DNA of 64,000 nt, from NCBI GenBank assembly GCA_948567375.1, contig OX419757.1:24174732-24238731 (forward strand), given 5' to 3'. Positions 53,510-64,000 of the stretch are shown in pieces. Position 1 is the stretch's first letter. Every line of letters starts with the position of its first letter. The notes under the pieces are model-generated. The model had not been told where the DNA came from and made no database searches. It worked only from the letters and a program-made list of their open reading frames with translations. The translations under genes and the position numbers were made by a program. This stretch comes from Lunularia cruciata. Lineage: Eukaryota; Streptophyta; Marchantiopsida; Lunulariales; Lunulariaceae.

Positions 53510-55835
53510 CAGTAGGCTCTTTGATCTTGGATCCTAGCTCAACCATACATTCAAGACTGCAGAGTAGCACCAACTATCTTCTCTACAGCAATGAGGTTCC
53601 GTCGAGGTTTGGTTCACTTGTTTGCATCTTTGGTTCTCACTTGTGAATGTGGTTCTACACTAGATGCAATAGTGGTCCGTATGACATGGTGTCCTTTTGG
53701 AGCACATAGGATAGCTACCCATGATGCCATCAGAGATATAGTGTTTGCTATGGCATGAGAGAGTGGATACCTTGCTTGGAGGAAGCATTCATATACTTTG
53801 TTGACGACATGTGTTAGAGTAGGTTTATACTTGGTTTGAGATGATCAAGTGACCATGGCTGCTGTTGTGGTTATAATCCTTATGGGTGATGCAGTTTTGG
53901 AGAGAGTTATTGCTCATCCTCTCAGATGGGCGGCACGGTGAGCAACAACACGCAAAGTCTTCAAGTATAGGGGTATGCAACGTGGTCACCTCTTTGTTCC
54001 TCTAGCCTTGGAATCATATGGAGCTATGGACATGCCATTTGACACATTTGTCAAGGAGCGCACAAGAGGTTATTGTATTACATGCTGGGAGTACCACTCC
54101 CACTCTCATACTTTGTAGCATACTTTAGAAAGAGTGTAACCATTGCTCTACAAAGAGCATTGACTGGTGCAGTCCATAGGAGAGTAAGCATTGTAGGTGA
54201 TGCTTCTCCAAATGCTCAAGTAGTTTGTAGAACTTACAATTGGATCTGATTGGTGCTATATCTAGACTTTATGAGAAAGTGATTGTGAGACTTTCATCTT
54301 TGAGCTCTCAAGATGTCCTTAGCACAATGGGTGATTCAAGGCTACTCTCTATCCCCAACTCTGTTTGGAATCTTCATCTAGAGGGAGTACTCATGGAAGT
54401 TGGAGCTACTGCTGTACAAGTTGGCTCATTGATAATAGATGCACCCCTTTATGCAAATGATGGAGTGCTCCTCTCCATCAATCTAGAGAGTTTGTAGAAG
54501 TTGTTGGATTTTCTCCTTTGCTTTTGCAATCAAACAAAGATGGAGGTGAACCTTGACAAGTCTAAGGTGACTGTGGTGGGTTCCAAAGGTGTCATGCCTT
54601 TCCTTTTTGATAGATAGCATCTTGAGTAGGTTTCTTCTTATAAGTACTAGGGCCTTGAGTTTTCTCATGACTATAGTTGGTCTACTTGTGTGAAGAATAA
54701 AATAAGTGCAGAGTTTAGAGCTTTGTATTCACTCCTGAATCGCTCTAGACTTGCTCCTCCCACCACATGCAAGTTGAAGAAGGTGTTGTTCAGATCTCTT
54801 TTTCAACCGGTAGTTCTCTGTGGTGCTCAAATTTGGGGTCCAATGACTTAGAAGACATCGTGGAAAAAGGTAGAGCAAGTTCAGAAATTGTTTTTGTGTG
54901 ATGAACTTGGGGTGAGGACTCAAACTCCCTATGTATTAATGCTTGCTGAAATAGGGTTTTCACTCTTGAGGCTGAAGCTTTGTTCTTAGCTTTCACATAT
55001 GCTACTAAGGTGAGGTCCATGGAGCATGAGGAGTTCCCTACCAAGGTTTTTGTTCCACTCTATCTATTGGATATATACATATCTGAATGAATGGGCCACA
55101 AGGTCAAATGTTTCTGATGGACATTAGAGATTGGAGCCTTTTGCCCTACAAGAGGTGATCAAGGAGAAGTTCTAACTTTGCTTATAGCAAGCACACGATA
55201 CCAAGATTGTGATCTATCAACAATTTGTAAATCTTATGTTGGTGTATTGCGAGCAAGATTATCTCTTGGCTAGGATTTCTACTTCACTTAGACATGTTAT
55301 TTCTTAGGATAGAACTAGCTCCCATAGACTAGAAGTAGAACAAAGACGTTTTCAGTAGGTAGAGCACTCCATACGGCTCTACATATTGTGTATTGTGAGC
55401 AAAGTTGAGGATGAGCAGGATGTATTTGTTAATGGCCCTTGTTACCAACAGATCAGAGATAGACATCAGATTACTTGTAGTGATTTCTCAACTCTCTTAC
55501 AGATTGAGGTTTTAGCATTTGGGAAGTATATGATCAAGATTAGTTTAGATCATACCAGTTTGTTACAGATTGGTCTCTTGCTTAGGCTCATATTTCATGT
55601 GTTTTGTATTTTGTTTTGAGCCTTTTGACTCTTTGGGTCTTCCAAGCTTTATGTTTCATTGTTCATTGTTCATTGTTCAACTTGCATAGCTTGAATATCT
55701 TAGTTACAGTATGGCAAATTAATCATAAAGATACTATTAGGGTCTAGCACTATTTTACCTATTTTTATGGCTTGATAGTCTTCCCATTCTTTGTAGTAGT
55801 ATTATCTTCACTATTCCTTGAAAAATTGTCCTCAA
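53510..55835 (+). mobile_element. RLE-type LINE, copy 2 (5'-truncated, split by an L1-type LINE)
   Basis: Begins near 53510 (GATCCTAGCTCAACCATACA matches copy 1 at 48544) and covers the CCHC knuckle (near 53645-53705), the nuclease region (near 53810-53970) and the C-terminal region to 54236. After the inserted LINE it resumes at 55681 (CTTGCATAGC) and ends near 55835. No long frame is open; it is more decayed than copy 1 but lacks the F3 LTR, so it shows the empty site. Confidence 0.75.
54237..55680 (+). mobile_element. 5'-truncated L1-type LINE copy m
   Basis: Starts in the reverse transcriptase (DLIGAISRLYEKVIVRLSSL), includes the YADD position read as YAND (near 54450), thumb, C-terminal region (54790-55380), knuckle (55386-55619, KVEDEQDVFVNGPCYQQI), 3' UTR and a clean tail of three GTTCATT-type units ending at 55680. 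Flanks AACTTACA and AACTTGCA give an 8-base target duplication with one difference. Several stops and frameshifts. Confidence 0.85.
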
Positions 55836-55980
55836 GTTGTCAATTGTAAAAGACCAAGAAGAGAAATAGGAGAATGGAAGATCAGAATGAAAGATCCCAT
55901 TGGGACTCTTGAATGAGAGAAACTCCAAATGCTTAGCATGAGCATGGGCTTTGGTATTATAGCCAATTATACAAGGCAAT
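55836..55980. other. unrecognised short interval
   Basis: About 145 bases between the end of the RLE-type LINE and the F3 LTR. A minus-strand frame of 78 residues covers it (55755-55991) but matches nothing I know. Confidence 0.35.
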
Positions 55981-56552
55981 TGTAATACCAATAGTTAGAT
56001 ATATTATCTGAGGTGAAAATTGCCTTAGTAATATCTAGAAGGATGTTAGGTATGATGGGCTAGGTAGATCAGATAGAGGTGTCACAAAAAGGATACTTCT
56101 AATAATAAGGTAAGGCTCAAAAATAGTCTAAACCCCCCCCCCCCCCCCCCCCACCCCCCTACCCCCCACCCCCCTACCTCCCATAATCCCACACACACAA
56201 AGGAAAGGCTGGTCTTCCCTCCCCCTAGGTTTGTCTAATTGAGATCCTTCCGATGGTACCTCACCCATATGATTTCAAGATTCCAATAAGAAGATTCTCT
56301 AAAGATTCCATCAGGTCAAAGATAATTTGATCAACCTGATAGCATGTCATTGATATCATGCAGATAATCTAAGGGTAGAGCTCATTGACATGTTGGCAAT
56401 TCATGTATCTGATCCAAGGGTGGAGCTTCCTTTGGAGGAGTCTTCGTGGCAACATAATACAATCAAAGTGCTCATTTGGGGCATCAAAGATTGAGTTCAG
56501 AACTTTGTATTTTCTCTTGTGTTTCTCTTAAGGTCTCCTATCCTCAAAAAAA
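55981..56552 (+). mobile_element. F3-family LTR, diverged copy c
   Basis: Starts TGTAATACCAATAG and follows the F3 LTR through GGTATCACC-like and GGGGCATCAAA phrases to a worn end near 56552 (AAAAATACA). It has a C-rich expansion at 56133-56179 where copy b has a run of ten C. No clear duplication. Confidence 0.65.
56133..56179. repeat. poly-C tract
   Basis: A run of about 20 C followed by C runs broken by single A or T. It sits at the position where the F3 LTR at 48583 has a shorter C run, so it grew by slippage. The length may be unreliable in any assembly. Confidence 0.8.
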
Positions 56553-56763
56553 TACACCTAAATAGATGAATTAGGCCTAAAAAATGTGCATATTCCTACC
56601 TCCTCCTCCACCACCCCACCTCCACCTTTTCCATTTATCTCATTGAGAGCTTTCCAACTATACCTCACCCATGTGATTCTAAGATTCCTATAGGAAGATT
56701 TCCTCTAGTCAAAGCTTGGTTGACCAACCATATAGAACCAAAACCAACATGTCATCCATGCAC
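56553..56763 (+). mobile_element. F3-family LTR fragment d
   Basis: Begins CCTAAATAGATGAATTAGGC, the middle of the F3 LTR, directly after copy c, and continues to CCAACATGTCATCCA, where G2 begins. It is the left part of an F3 LTR into which G2 was inserted. Confidence 0.65.
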
Positions 56764-57449
56764 TATGAGCCGGCATGTCACTCAAGATGAATCTCTAATG
56801 GCTATTATGGTAGCGCAACATAGATTAAGAAGGCAAGGAACCCCAACTCCATCATACTCCTCCAAGGCTAACACTCCAAGACTCAAGACATTACTCACTA
56901 GAGAACTCAATGAGAGAGAGAAAGTTGCAAATGAAAGGATGATGAGTCCCTCCTCACCCCTTGTTTATATACTTGTGAAATAATTATGAACTAAAGTTAC
57001 TATTTACCATAATAACTCAAGTTACTAGGCTAAAAGTCAAAGTAAAGTCAAGAAGTATAAGGGAATATCTATCCACATGGGTATATTCCATTAAGCATGT
57101 GATCTTATCTTGACCCAACCACTAAGTCAAAGATTCCTTCACATGGGTTATCCTTGGACTCTAGAAGAGTCCAAAACAAAAAGGCTTGCGGGCCTAAGAG
57201 TTCTCAACTCTTTCATCAAAGCCGAACACTTAGGAATAATACCAAGTCAACACACAAGAATACAAAATAGTGGTGCTCATCTTTTCTACTTCCTCTAAGT
57301 AAGGTCCCTTCTATCTTAGCTATGAATAACTTTAGCTCATCATGGCTAATGTAGAACCATATTTTATCTATATAAATAATATCTCTCAAGTACTTATAAT
57401 ACCAAGCTAAATATCACAATACCACACATATGCACAAATAGGTGTTACA
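56764..57449 (-). mobile_element. 3' LTR of G2
   Basis: 686 bases; in element sense starts TGTAACACC (at 57449) and ends GGCTCATA (at 56764). It matches the solo LTR at 6026-6708 throughout, including the TATA box. The target bases on the left are F3 LTR sequence. Confidence 0.8.
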
Positions 57450-57459
57450 TTTACCCCCA
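57450..57459 (-). other. polypurine tract of G2
   Basis: In element sense TGGGGGTAAA, directly before the LTR start. It orients G2 and marks the LTR at 56764-57449 as the 3' one. Confidence 0.65.
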
Positions 57460-57484
57460 GACTAAGTTTCACTTTGTTCTCAAA

Positions 57485-58199
57485 GTGAAGGTCTTTCTAC
57501 CTTCTATGATACATCTTCAACTTATCATGGTTAATCCTATCAAAGTGTTTTCCTCCCAACTGCTTGAGATCAAAGGTGTAATTACTCCACACCTTCTCCA
57601 TTATGAAAGGTCCAAAGTACTTAGGCAAAAACTTTTTTTGCACTCTCTCGAATTGAATGGAATTGAACAACATTACCCAATCACCTTCTTTGAAAGGCTC
57701 CAGCTTCTTCTTGCCTTACCTCTTGTCATAGCTCCCCTTTTTTTTTCCCTTTGGACTTGCTCTACTCAAACCATAGCAATTGCTCTTGCATCTTCCAATT
57801 CCATGAGTTTATCCTTCTTTGACTTCTCTGCATCACCTCCTTGTGCTTTCTTCAATCTCCAATGAATGCTTTGGCATGAAGATCAAAGTGAATAGGCAAG
57901 GTAGACTCAATACCATATACAAATTGAAATGGAGAATATCCAATGGAAGTCTTCATGGTTGTCCTATAATCCCACAAAAAAACATGAATCTTCTTATGCC
58001 AATGATGTTGAGCCCTCTCTATTTCTGCATCTTTGGCCAACATCATGCACAAGGTCTGATTGGTTCTCTCTTCCAAGCTATTGGAATTTGGCTTATAGGA
58101 TGTAGTTATTCTATGTGTGATAGAGAAATGTCTTAGCATGGCTATAGTGATACTTCCTATAAACTCTCCTCCTCTATCAGAACCCAACTCCAAAGTGCA
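57485..58199 (-). pseudogene. G2 integrase core end and C-terminal module (fossil)
   Basis: 58193-57852: MELGSDRGGEFIGS, YKPNSNSLEERTNQTLCMML and TSIGYSPFQFVYGIE, the second half of the integrase core. Downstream, towards 57500, coding like FLPKYFGPFIMEKVW and INHDKLKMYH is the GPY/F-type C-terminal module. No chromodomain follows before the polypurine tract. Broken. Confidence 0.7.
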
Positions 58200-58849
58200 T
58201 TATGGTACCTATATTTTTTGTTTTTTTAAGTTTTTGTTCTATTTGGAAGAAGAAGTGTATAGATGAAGTTGTATTGAACCCCAAATGTCATTGAAAAGAG
58301 AAGAACTATGCCTTTGGTTTGTAACCCAAAGTAAAGTGACTTTGTGTCAGACACAAAGTACTCAAATTGGATCTATCATAGTTCAGTCCAAAGTAAGGAG
58401 ACTTTGCCTTGGGGTGATCAACTTGATGCAAAGATAGAGTAACAAATTTCCTTTGGGTTAGAAATTCAAGAATTGTACCACACACAAAAAAAGCTAAGGA
58501 GACAGAGACAATGAGAAGAGAAGTGCATGCGGATAGTGTGATTTCTTGGTAGACAAGCATTTGAAGAATGATTGAGAAACATCAAACTATAAAGTTAGGT
58601 TCCAAATCAAGAAGGAAACAAATGACAAGTGAATTTCCTTTGCCTTTTCGGAGTCATCTTGAGGGAGATCAGGGAAGAGGAGTTGTAGTGAGTGAAGTTG
58701 GGAAGAATTCATAGGGATTTAGAGCTGCAAGTCCAGGGGATAGAAAAATTGTCTTGCAAAACCACATCATGAAGGAGAGTAGAATGAAGGGAATCAAGAA
58801 GTGCCCTACATTGGCATCAAGAAACCCAATGATTAAGAGGTAAGACATG

Positions 58850-61800
58850 ATGGCTTGTATGAAGTCCTCAATAGACTTTGCATTACTTTCCTTGCATGGA
58901 ATTGGAACCTGAGTTTTCCCAATTTCATGGAAGAGATTGCGGCCAGTAATTGTGTAGATGGGCCGGTGATAGTAGGGAAGAGAGGCAATCCGGCTCGATG
59001 GATATAGTCGGAGTGGAGATTGGTGTTAGTAAGAGAGTGGAGAAGAGCACAGGGCCACGTTCTTAGGGAAAGGAGAAGTCAAAATGAAACCCAAGAGATT
59101 AAAAATTCATTACCTCAAAGCGCACAAAGAATGGATACAAGGTGGAGACTTATCAAGACCGAGTGCAAAGAAGTATTGTAGGAGTGATGATAGTCTTGTT
59201 TAAATCCAAGCACACTTCCTTTGTTATGAAGCAACAAGAAGTGTTCTTCCACAAGATGTTTGCAAGAGAACCGATCAACTGGGCAAAGTGTTTCTATCAG
59301 CGGACGAGGCATATGGTGTTGAATTGGAGGACTTTGACACCACCACACTACTTCATTCCTTTTGCAACACATTTCTACCTTGGGCTTAATTTGTTAGGTA
59401 GTGATGAGAAGAAGAAGGTTGTCTTGAATTTCCATCCCAATCTACATTCAGAAGCCAATGACAAGGAGCAATAGTACATTTGGCAATTGAGAAGTAATGA
59501 TAATTATTTTCTGAAAACGGGACAAGATTGTAAGATGGTTGTGCCCTTGCCAAGCAAGAAGAAGAGAAGTTGACCCAAGGTGGAGAGCTCACTAGTGCAG
59601 CCCCAAAAATGAAGAAGAATTGGGTAGAGAGAAGGAAAGCAAGTCCTGAGGATTGGACCAGAGAGGAGGGTGAATCGGAAGGCAAAGCAAAGTTTGCATT
59701 TGAGGGGTCGAAGGAAGAAAAAGTAGAATTAACCCTCTAGATTGAAGAGTCCAATGAGGAGAGCAAGGGTGCAACCAAGGTGCAACAAGGTCAAGAGAAA
59801 GAGTTTTCTTTGCAAGAAGAAATTGAACAGCAAGAGGTAGAAGAAGTGACTATGGTGGAGTTAGCGACTGTGGTGCCCACATTTTTTTGTTTTTTTCAGA
59901 ATAAAGGAGAAGAAATGTATAGAGAAGTTGGATTGCGCTTGTATGGCCGAAGAAGGTGAAGAAAAGAGTCTTTGGGTTGACTTTACTTTGGGTCATAAGG
60001 CGAAGTACTCAAAAATGCCCTGTCAGCATACAATATGAAGTAAATTGTCTTTGGATCGGAGGGGAGCTCAACCCGAGGCTAAGACAGTCTAACAACCTTT
60101 CGTCAGGGCAAGAAATTCAAGAAGGGGCCATTACAAAACTGGCGGCTCATATGCGCAAAGGTTGATTGATAGTGACAGGTGCATGCCGGAGGTGTGATTT
60201 CTTGGTAGAAACTCGAAGTGACGGAAGACGAAGAAGCACAACTCTATAAAAATTGAAACTACAACAAAAAAATGTCGAGCAATTTTCCTTTGCCGTTGAG
60301 GAGTCATCTTGCAGGTGATCGGGGAAAGAGAAATAGAGGGGTGGAACACAATTCTGAGGCGAAGTCGTTTTGCAATGAAGTGCCATTTTTGAGAGAGCCT
60401 GAATCATCACAATCAAGACTGTTTGGAAAGAATTGAAGGAGTTGTGATTAAGGAGTGTTAATTCATAACGAGACTGCAAATCAGTGCTTGTTACTCTCTT
60501 CTGGGTGTGGTTTCTACTTGAGAGATTAAAGAAGAACTCAAGAAGAACTACATGTTATTGTTTGACTTTGTATTTGACCAATTCTAACTTGTATCTCTGC
60601 GGGAACGAACTTTACTTACCCGATTACCGCAAAAGTGATATTTGTCGGGTTGTCACAGCGACGGAAGGAGAAGAAGGATTGGTAGCCAAGTGGAGGCAAT
60701 ACGGGCAAGAAGGATAATTTTCAAAGGCGGCCTAACAAATCATCAATTTGGATGATGAAGAAATTTTTGAGGATGATGTATCACTGACAGTACAAGATCT
60801 TGACTTTGTAGTAAACCATTGGATTCAAAAGAGAAGAACACAATCAATGAAGTCCTTGAAGAGAAGATAGAAGAAGAAGCAGGGTGTGAGGGAGTAGAAT
60901 ACCTTCAAGATGTGGTGTGTCCGTTGTTGTTGCAGATGATGATGAAGAAGAAGGAGATGCAAAGCAAACATGAAGTGCAGACTAAATTGAAGGTGTTGGA
61001 GAGATTGGAATCTAAGAATTAAAAGTAGGAGAGCCTGATCATAGGTGTTGTAGGAGAGTCTGATCAGAGGAGAAGAAGAAAGAGAAATACTACAAGCATA
61101 TGCAACATTGTAGAAGAAGATCAACAAGAATTTGCAAGAGAAGTTTGAGAAGTAGGGAGGAGAGTTGGTGATGAAAGTGAAAGACATTACGCAAGAAAGC
61201 CTTTGGGTGGAGAAGTAACAAGCCAAAGTAAAGTTGGAGCAAGAAACTAGAAAGGAATTGGTGGAAGCTAAGGAAGACGAGCTCAATGCATTTTGACAGA
61301 AGGTAGAAGAGCAGACAACAGCTTGGCAACGGGAATTGACTAAGCATCATCAAGAAGAAAGGAAGTTAAGAGGTCTTGTGAAGACATTGGAGGCAAAGAT
61401 TGATCAATAAGGAAGAAGTTGGAGGATTGCGCAGTGGAGTATGAGGAGGAGTTGAAGATTAGTAAAGCTATGATGGAGAAGGAGACAAGAGAAGCAAGAG
61501 AAAGAATTGATTGAAGAAGCGTTGTGGAACTAAAGGCAAGGTTCACATGGAAGCCAAAGTGAGAATGGAGGAATTGCATTAACAAAAATTGCAATTGCTT
61601 GTGTAGGAGATGAGAAGTAAGAATGCAAAGAACAAGGATGTCATGTTAATCAGTCTTAGAACTCGGATTGATAGGAAGATGTTAGATGTAGAGAATAACA
61701 TTTCTATCAGACTCGGTTTGATTAAGTTAGAGTTAGAAAGTCTTCAGAATATTGTACATATTAGACCCAAAGTAATAAATATGGGTGCGCAATTGTCTTT

Positions 61801-62010
61801 GGATTAAACACTTGATACTTTAGAGAAGAGAGGTTTGCAAGATAATGAGCTAAAAATATTACCTGTGAGGATAATTGTAGATCAAAGTGAAGATATGTTA
61901 GAATTGGTAGTTGGAAGTTGTAGAACCCAAAGTACAAGAGGTGAAGGGACTTTCCTTGGGTTTGGAAGCCAAAGTAGAGGTAGACATTGGAGCGGATTAG
62001 GACCAGTTTT
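58850..62010 (+). pseudogene. U3-borne reading frame of the giant LTR, copy E (fossil)
   Basis: Fourth copy of the frame. Open pieces: 59142-59474 (VFFHKMFAREPINWAKCFYQ and FATHFYLGLNLLGSDE), 60819-61022 (coiled-coil start), 61610-61807 (coiled-coil end, LINKLELESLQNIVHIRPKV-like) and 61835-62017 (tail). It is more diverged from copies A, B and C than these are from one another. The nested short LTR lies between the N-terminal region and the coiled coil. Broken. Confidence 0.55.
59869..60657 (+). mobile_element. 789-bp short solo LTR of the G1 family (E2), nested in copy E
   Basis: Starts TGTGGTGCCC, ends TTGTCACA, with perfect GCGAC duplications (59864-59868 and 60658-60662). The first 0.47 kb matches the 5' part and the last 0.32 kb matches the 3' end of the giant LTR; about 3 kb between them, with the reading frame and TATA-like box, is absent. 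It is the youngest layer of this nest, judging from order and the intact duplication. Confidence 0.85.
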
Positions 62011-62119
62011 GAGATAGGAGGAGGTAGATATGAAGAGGTAGTTTGTCATTTTGGATCTACAGGTTCGTAACGTTGTTAGGAAGTAGTTTAGGAAGTTAGA
62101 TAATTATCAAGAGCTTTGC

Positions 62120-62129
62120 CTATTTAAAG
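62120..62129 (+). promoter_or_regulatory. TATA-like box of giant LTR E
   Basis: CTATTTAAAG, 0.66 kb before the LTR end, the same place and sequence as in the other giant copies. Confidence 0.5.
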
Positions 62130-62791
62130 GAGTTTTTGCAGTAAAATGTTGTTCAGTTTTCAAATTCTTGAGAATAGATAAAGCAAAGTGATGTGAAGAA
62201 GTGCTCGTCTCTTGAGCATAATTCCGAGTATCAATTCTATGTGTGTGCTTGTGATTGTTGAGAGAATAGTGTGTTTGCTGGATGTTGGATTCCACAACCT
62301 TGATCTTTGTTTTTGTGGTTGATCCTGAGTGAAGTGCAATTGGAACAACGCCTTGATAGATCTAAGAGGAATTGTAGTGTTGGTAGTATTTTTGCTTTTG
62401 TGAGTGTAGTGTTGAGTTGATATGAAGCAATTTTGATTGAGGAAGTTGTGCCTTCATTGGAGAGGTGGAACAAAATTATAAGGCAAAGTTGTCTTATAGT
62501 GAAGTAGCCATTTTAGGGATGGACTGAATCATCACAATCAAGATTGTTTGGAAAGATTTGAATGATTTGTGATTATGGGTGACAAATTGTTGTGACAAGA
62601 CTGCAAGTCAATGCTTGTTACTCTCTTTTGGGTGTAGTTTCTACCTAATAGATTAAAGAAGAAATCAAGAAGAACTACATTGTTACTTTGCTTTGTATTT
62701 AACCATTTTTTACTTGTATCTATGCGGGAATGATCTTTACTTACCTTATTACCGCAAAAAAATTGATATTTGCCAAGTTGTCACAAGCATC

Positions 62792-64000
62792 CAAACCTAG
62801 TGATAATGTGTTCATAAAGAAATCTACCAACTTCATCTTCATTGTTGTTCCTCAATGATCTAGCCTCAACCCACTTGGTAACATAATCAATAACTACCAC
62901 AATGTACCGAGTGTTCCTTGGAGTTCTATTAAGAAGACCTACAAAATTGATCCCCACTACAAGGTACTAGCAATGGAATTGATCTAAGTGGTAGAGTGCA
63001 AGTAAACTCTTTAGAAAAAGCCTGACAAACATGACAAGTTTTGCAATAATCTAGACAATCCTTGAAAATCCCCCTCCAATGATAACCTACATCTAGAATC
63101 TTGAAAGCAATCACCTTTATTGCAAAGTGTACTCCATACACTAAACCTTCATGAAACTCCTTTATGAGTAGAATAAACTCTTCCTTACCCACTTCTCTTT
63201 GAAGTACACCATTTTCTCCTTGGTGAAAAAGAATATCCTCCACCATTATGTATGGTCTAGATCTTGCTGCAAGGGCCTTCCTCTCCCTAGCATGCATCCC
63301 TTCTGGATAATTACCTCTTGTCACAAAATCCACAATCTCCTTGTACTCCATTGGAACCTTTTTGAGTGATTGAGATTGTCATGAGTTCCTCATTTGGGAA
63401 GGAATCATCCATTGGCTCATCTGCGTCATGATCATAGGCCCTAGATAACAAACTTGCATTTGCATGTTTCTTCCTTGGCCTATCCTCAATGGTGTAGTCA
63501 TACTCAGACAAAAATATCATCACCTTGCGAGTCTCCTTTCCACATTAGACTTGTTGAAGATGTACTTCAAAGCCTTGTGATCTGTGACAATGGTGGCTTT
63601 CCCTCCAATCAAGTAGTGTCTAAACTTCTTGAGACCAAAGATCACTCCCAACCCTTCTCTCTCCATGACATAGTAGTTCTTTTCTGCTGAAACTATCTGC
63701 CTATTAGTATAAGCTATTGGATGATCATGCCCATCTTGGTCTAATTTACTAAGAGTGCATCCTATAGCTACATTGGAAGCATTATTGTAGAGGATGAAAG
63801 GCTTACTCCAATCAAGTTTAGCAAGAACTGGAGGTACAACAAGGGATTGCTTGAGCTCCTCAAAAGCTTTGAGAGCCTCCTTGTACTAAAAAATCACCAT
63901 TATTCTACATCCTTCTTCATGTAGATGGTCAATGCATAGGCCTTATTGGAAAATGAAAAGATGAACCTCCTATAGTACCCAACCATCTCCAATAATTGGC
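62792..64000 (-). pseudogene. G2 RNase H and integrase zinc-binding region (fossil)
   Basis: On the minus strand, from 64000 downward: RNase H coding (AIGCTLSKLDQDGHDHPIAY and FRHYLIGGKATIVTDHKALK-like), then 63523-63311 (EYDYTIEDRPRKKHANASLL) and 63351-62929 (ILFHQGENGVLQREVGKEEF, then YHWRGIFKDCLDYCKTCHVC), the HHCC zinc-binding part of integrase. It joins the core at 58199 across the nested LTR. Confidence 0.7.

Larger units (their letters stand above)
58201..62785 (+). mobile_element. giant solo LTR (copy E) of the G1 family, in G2
   Basis: Starts TATGGTACC and ends TTGTCACA; flanks TGCAT (58196-58200) and AGCAT (62786-62790) are a 5-base duplication with one difference. Without the nested short LTR (59869-60657) and its extra 5-base duplication it is 3,791 bases, like copies A and C. 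It splits the G2 integrase; the two halves are in register when it is removed. It contains the reading-frame remnant and the TATA-like box. Broken, several breaks. Confidence 0.85.
56764..64000 (-). mobile_element. Ty3/gypsy element G2, 3' part (fossil)
   Basis: Minus-strand element running out of the window at 64000. The 3' LTR is 56764-57449, preceded (in element sense) by a polypurine tract at 57450-57459. Integrase end and core are at 57485-58199, then the nested giant solo LTR at 58201-62785, then the integrase zinc-binding region, RNase H and the start of the connection at 62786-64000. Pol order agrees with Ty3/gypsy. Broken, with several breaks in the visible part. The 5' LTR is outside the window. 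Confidence 0.8.

Noticed and set aside
53510-53590. Sharp 5' end of RLE-type LINE copy 2
   Set aside because: Similarity to copy 1 fades gradually before 53540, so I give only an approximate start and claim no target duplication.
1-64000. tRNA, rRNA genes, CRISPR arrays, bacterial operons
   Set aside because: No cloverleaf with intact boxes, no rRNA landmark, no spaced direct repeats of CRISPR type. All multi-copy patterns are explained by minisatellites, LTRs and LINEs.

Overview
The window looks like repeat-packed nuclear DNA of a land plant with a large, slowly purged genome. Three things point there: a Ty3/gypsy element with a tRNA-Asp-type primer site as in the plant Tat/Athila group, old elements nested several layers deep, and AT-rich sequence with almost no single-copy DNA. 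A fern, gymnosperm, lycophyte or bryophyte fits better than a compact angiosperm, but the sequence alone does not settle it. I found no intact host gene, no tRNA or rRNA gene and no CRISPR array.

Layout. Bases 1-4620 hold purine-rich and 90-bp tandem repeats split by a 3.77-kb solo LTR. Bases 4621-8799 are LINE fragments, a second minisatellite and a 683-bp solo LTR. Bases 8800-30234 are one Ty3/gypsy element (G1). Its 5' LTR alone spans 15 kb because it has received a 1.9-kb solo LTR, a piece of pol, a LINE, and inside that LINE a 3.79-kb solo LTR and another LINE. Its gag-pol core (24045-30164) is continuous. Bases 30235-45206 are a pile of L1-type LINEs, including a near full-length 5.3-kb copy on the minus strand (34516-39833). 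Bases 46093-50160 and about 53510-55835 are two copies of a different LINE, with a C2H2 finger, reverse transcriptase, CCHC knuckle and restriction-like endonuclease (RLE). Between them lies about 3 kb of mostly unrecognised low-copy DNA. Bases 55981-64000 hold 740-bp-type LTRs and a second Ty3/gypsy element (G2, minus strand), itself split by a 3.79-kb solo LTR that carries a 0.79-kb short version of itself.

Most notable is the G1 family. Its LTRs are about 3.75-3.8 kb long in four independent copies, and each has at the same place, in what appears to be U3, remnants of one long reading frame: a globular N-terminal region, an acidic hinge, a long coiled coil and a conserved tail. A conserved TATA-like box follows it, about 0.67 kb before the LTR end. 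A gene carried in U3 would be the last gene on the element's RNA, as in the few retroviruses with LTR genes. All copies here are broken fossils.

The L1-type LINE is also unusual. Its ORF1 resembles the coiled-coil/RRM/C-terminal-domain type known from animal L1 rather than the usual plant zinc-knuckle type. Its 5' UTR is built of imperfect repeats of about 178 bp, and its 3' end is a (GTTCATT)n tail instead of poly(A).

Relative order of events, read from nesting: G2 entered an older 740-bp-type LTR; a giant LTR element entered G2; a short derivative entered that one. In G1, a LINE entered a pol piece within the 5' LTR, and a giant LTR element and a second LINE then entered that LINE. Positions given with 'about' are uncertain by some 10-30 bases.
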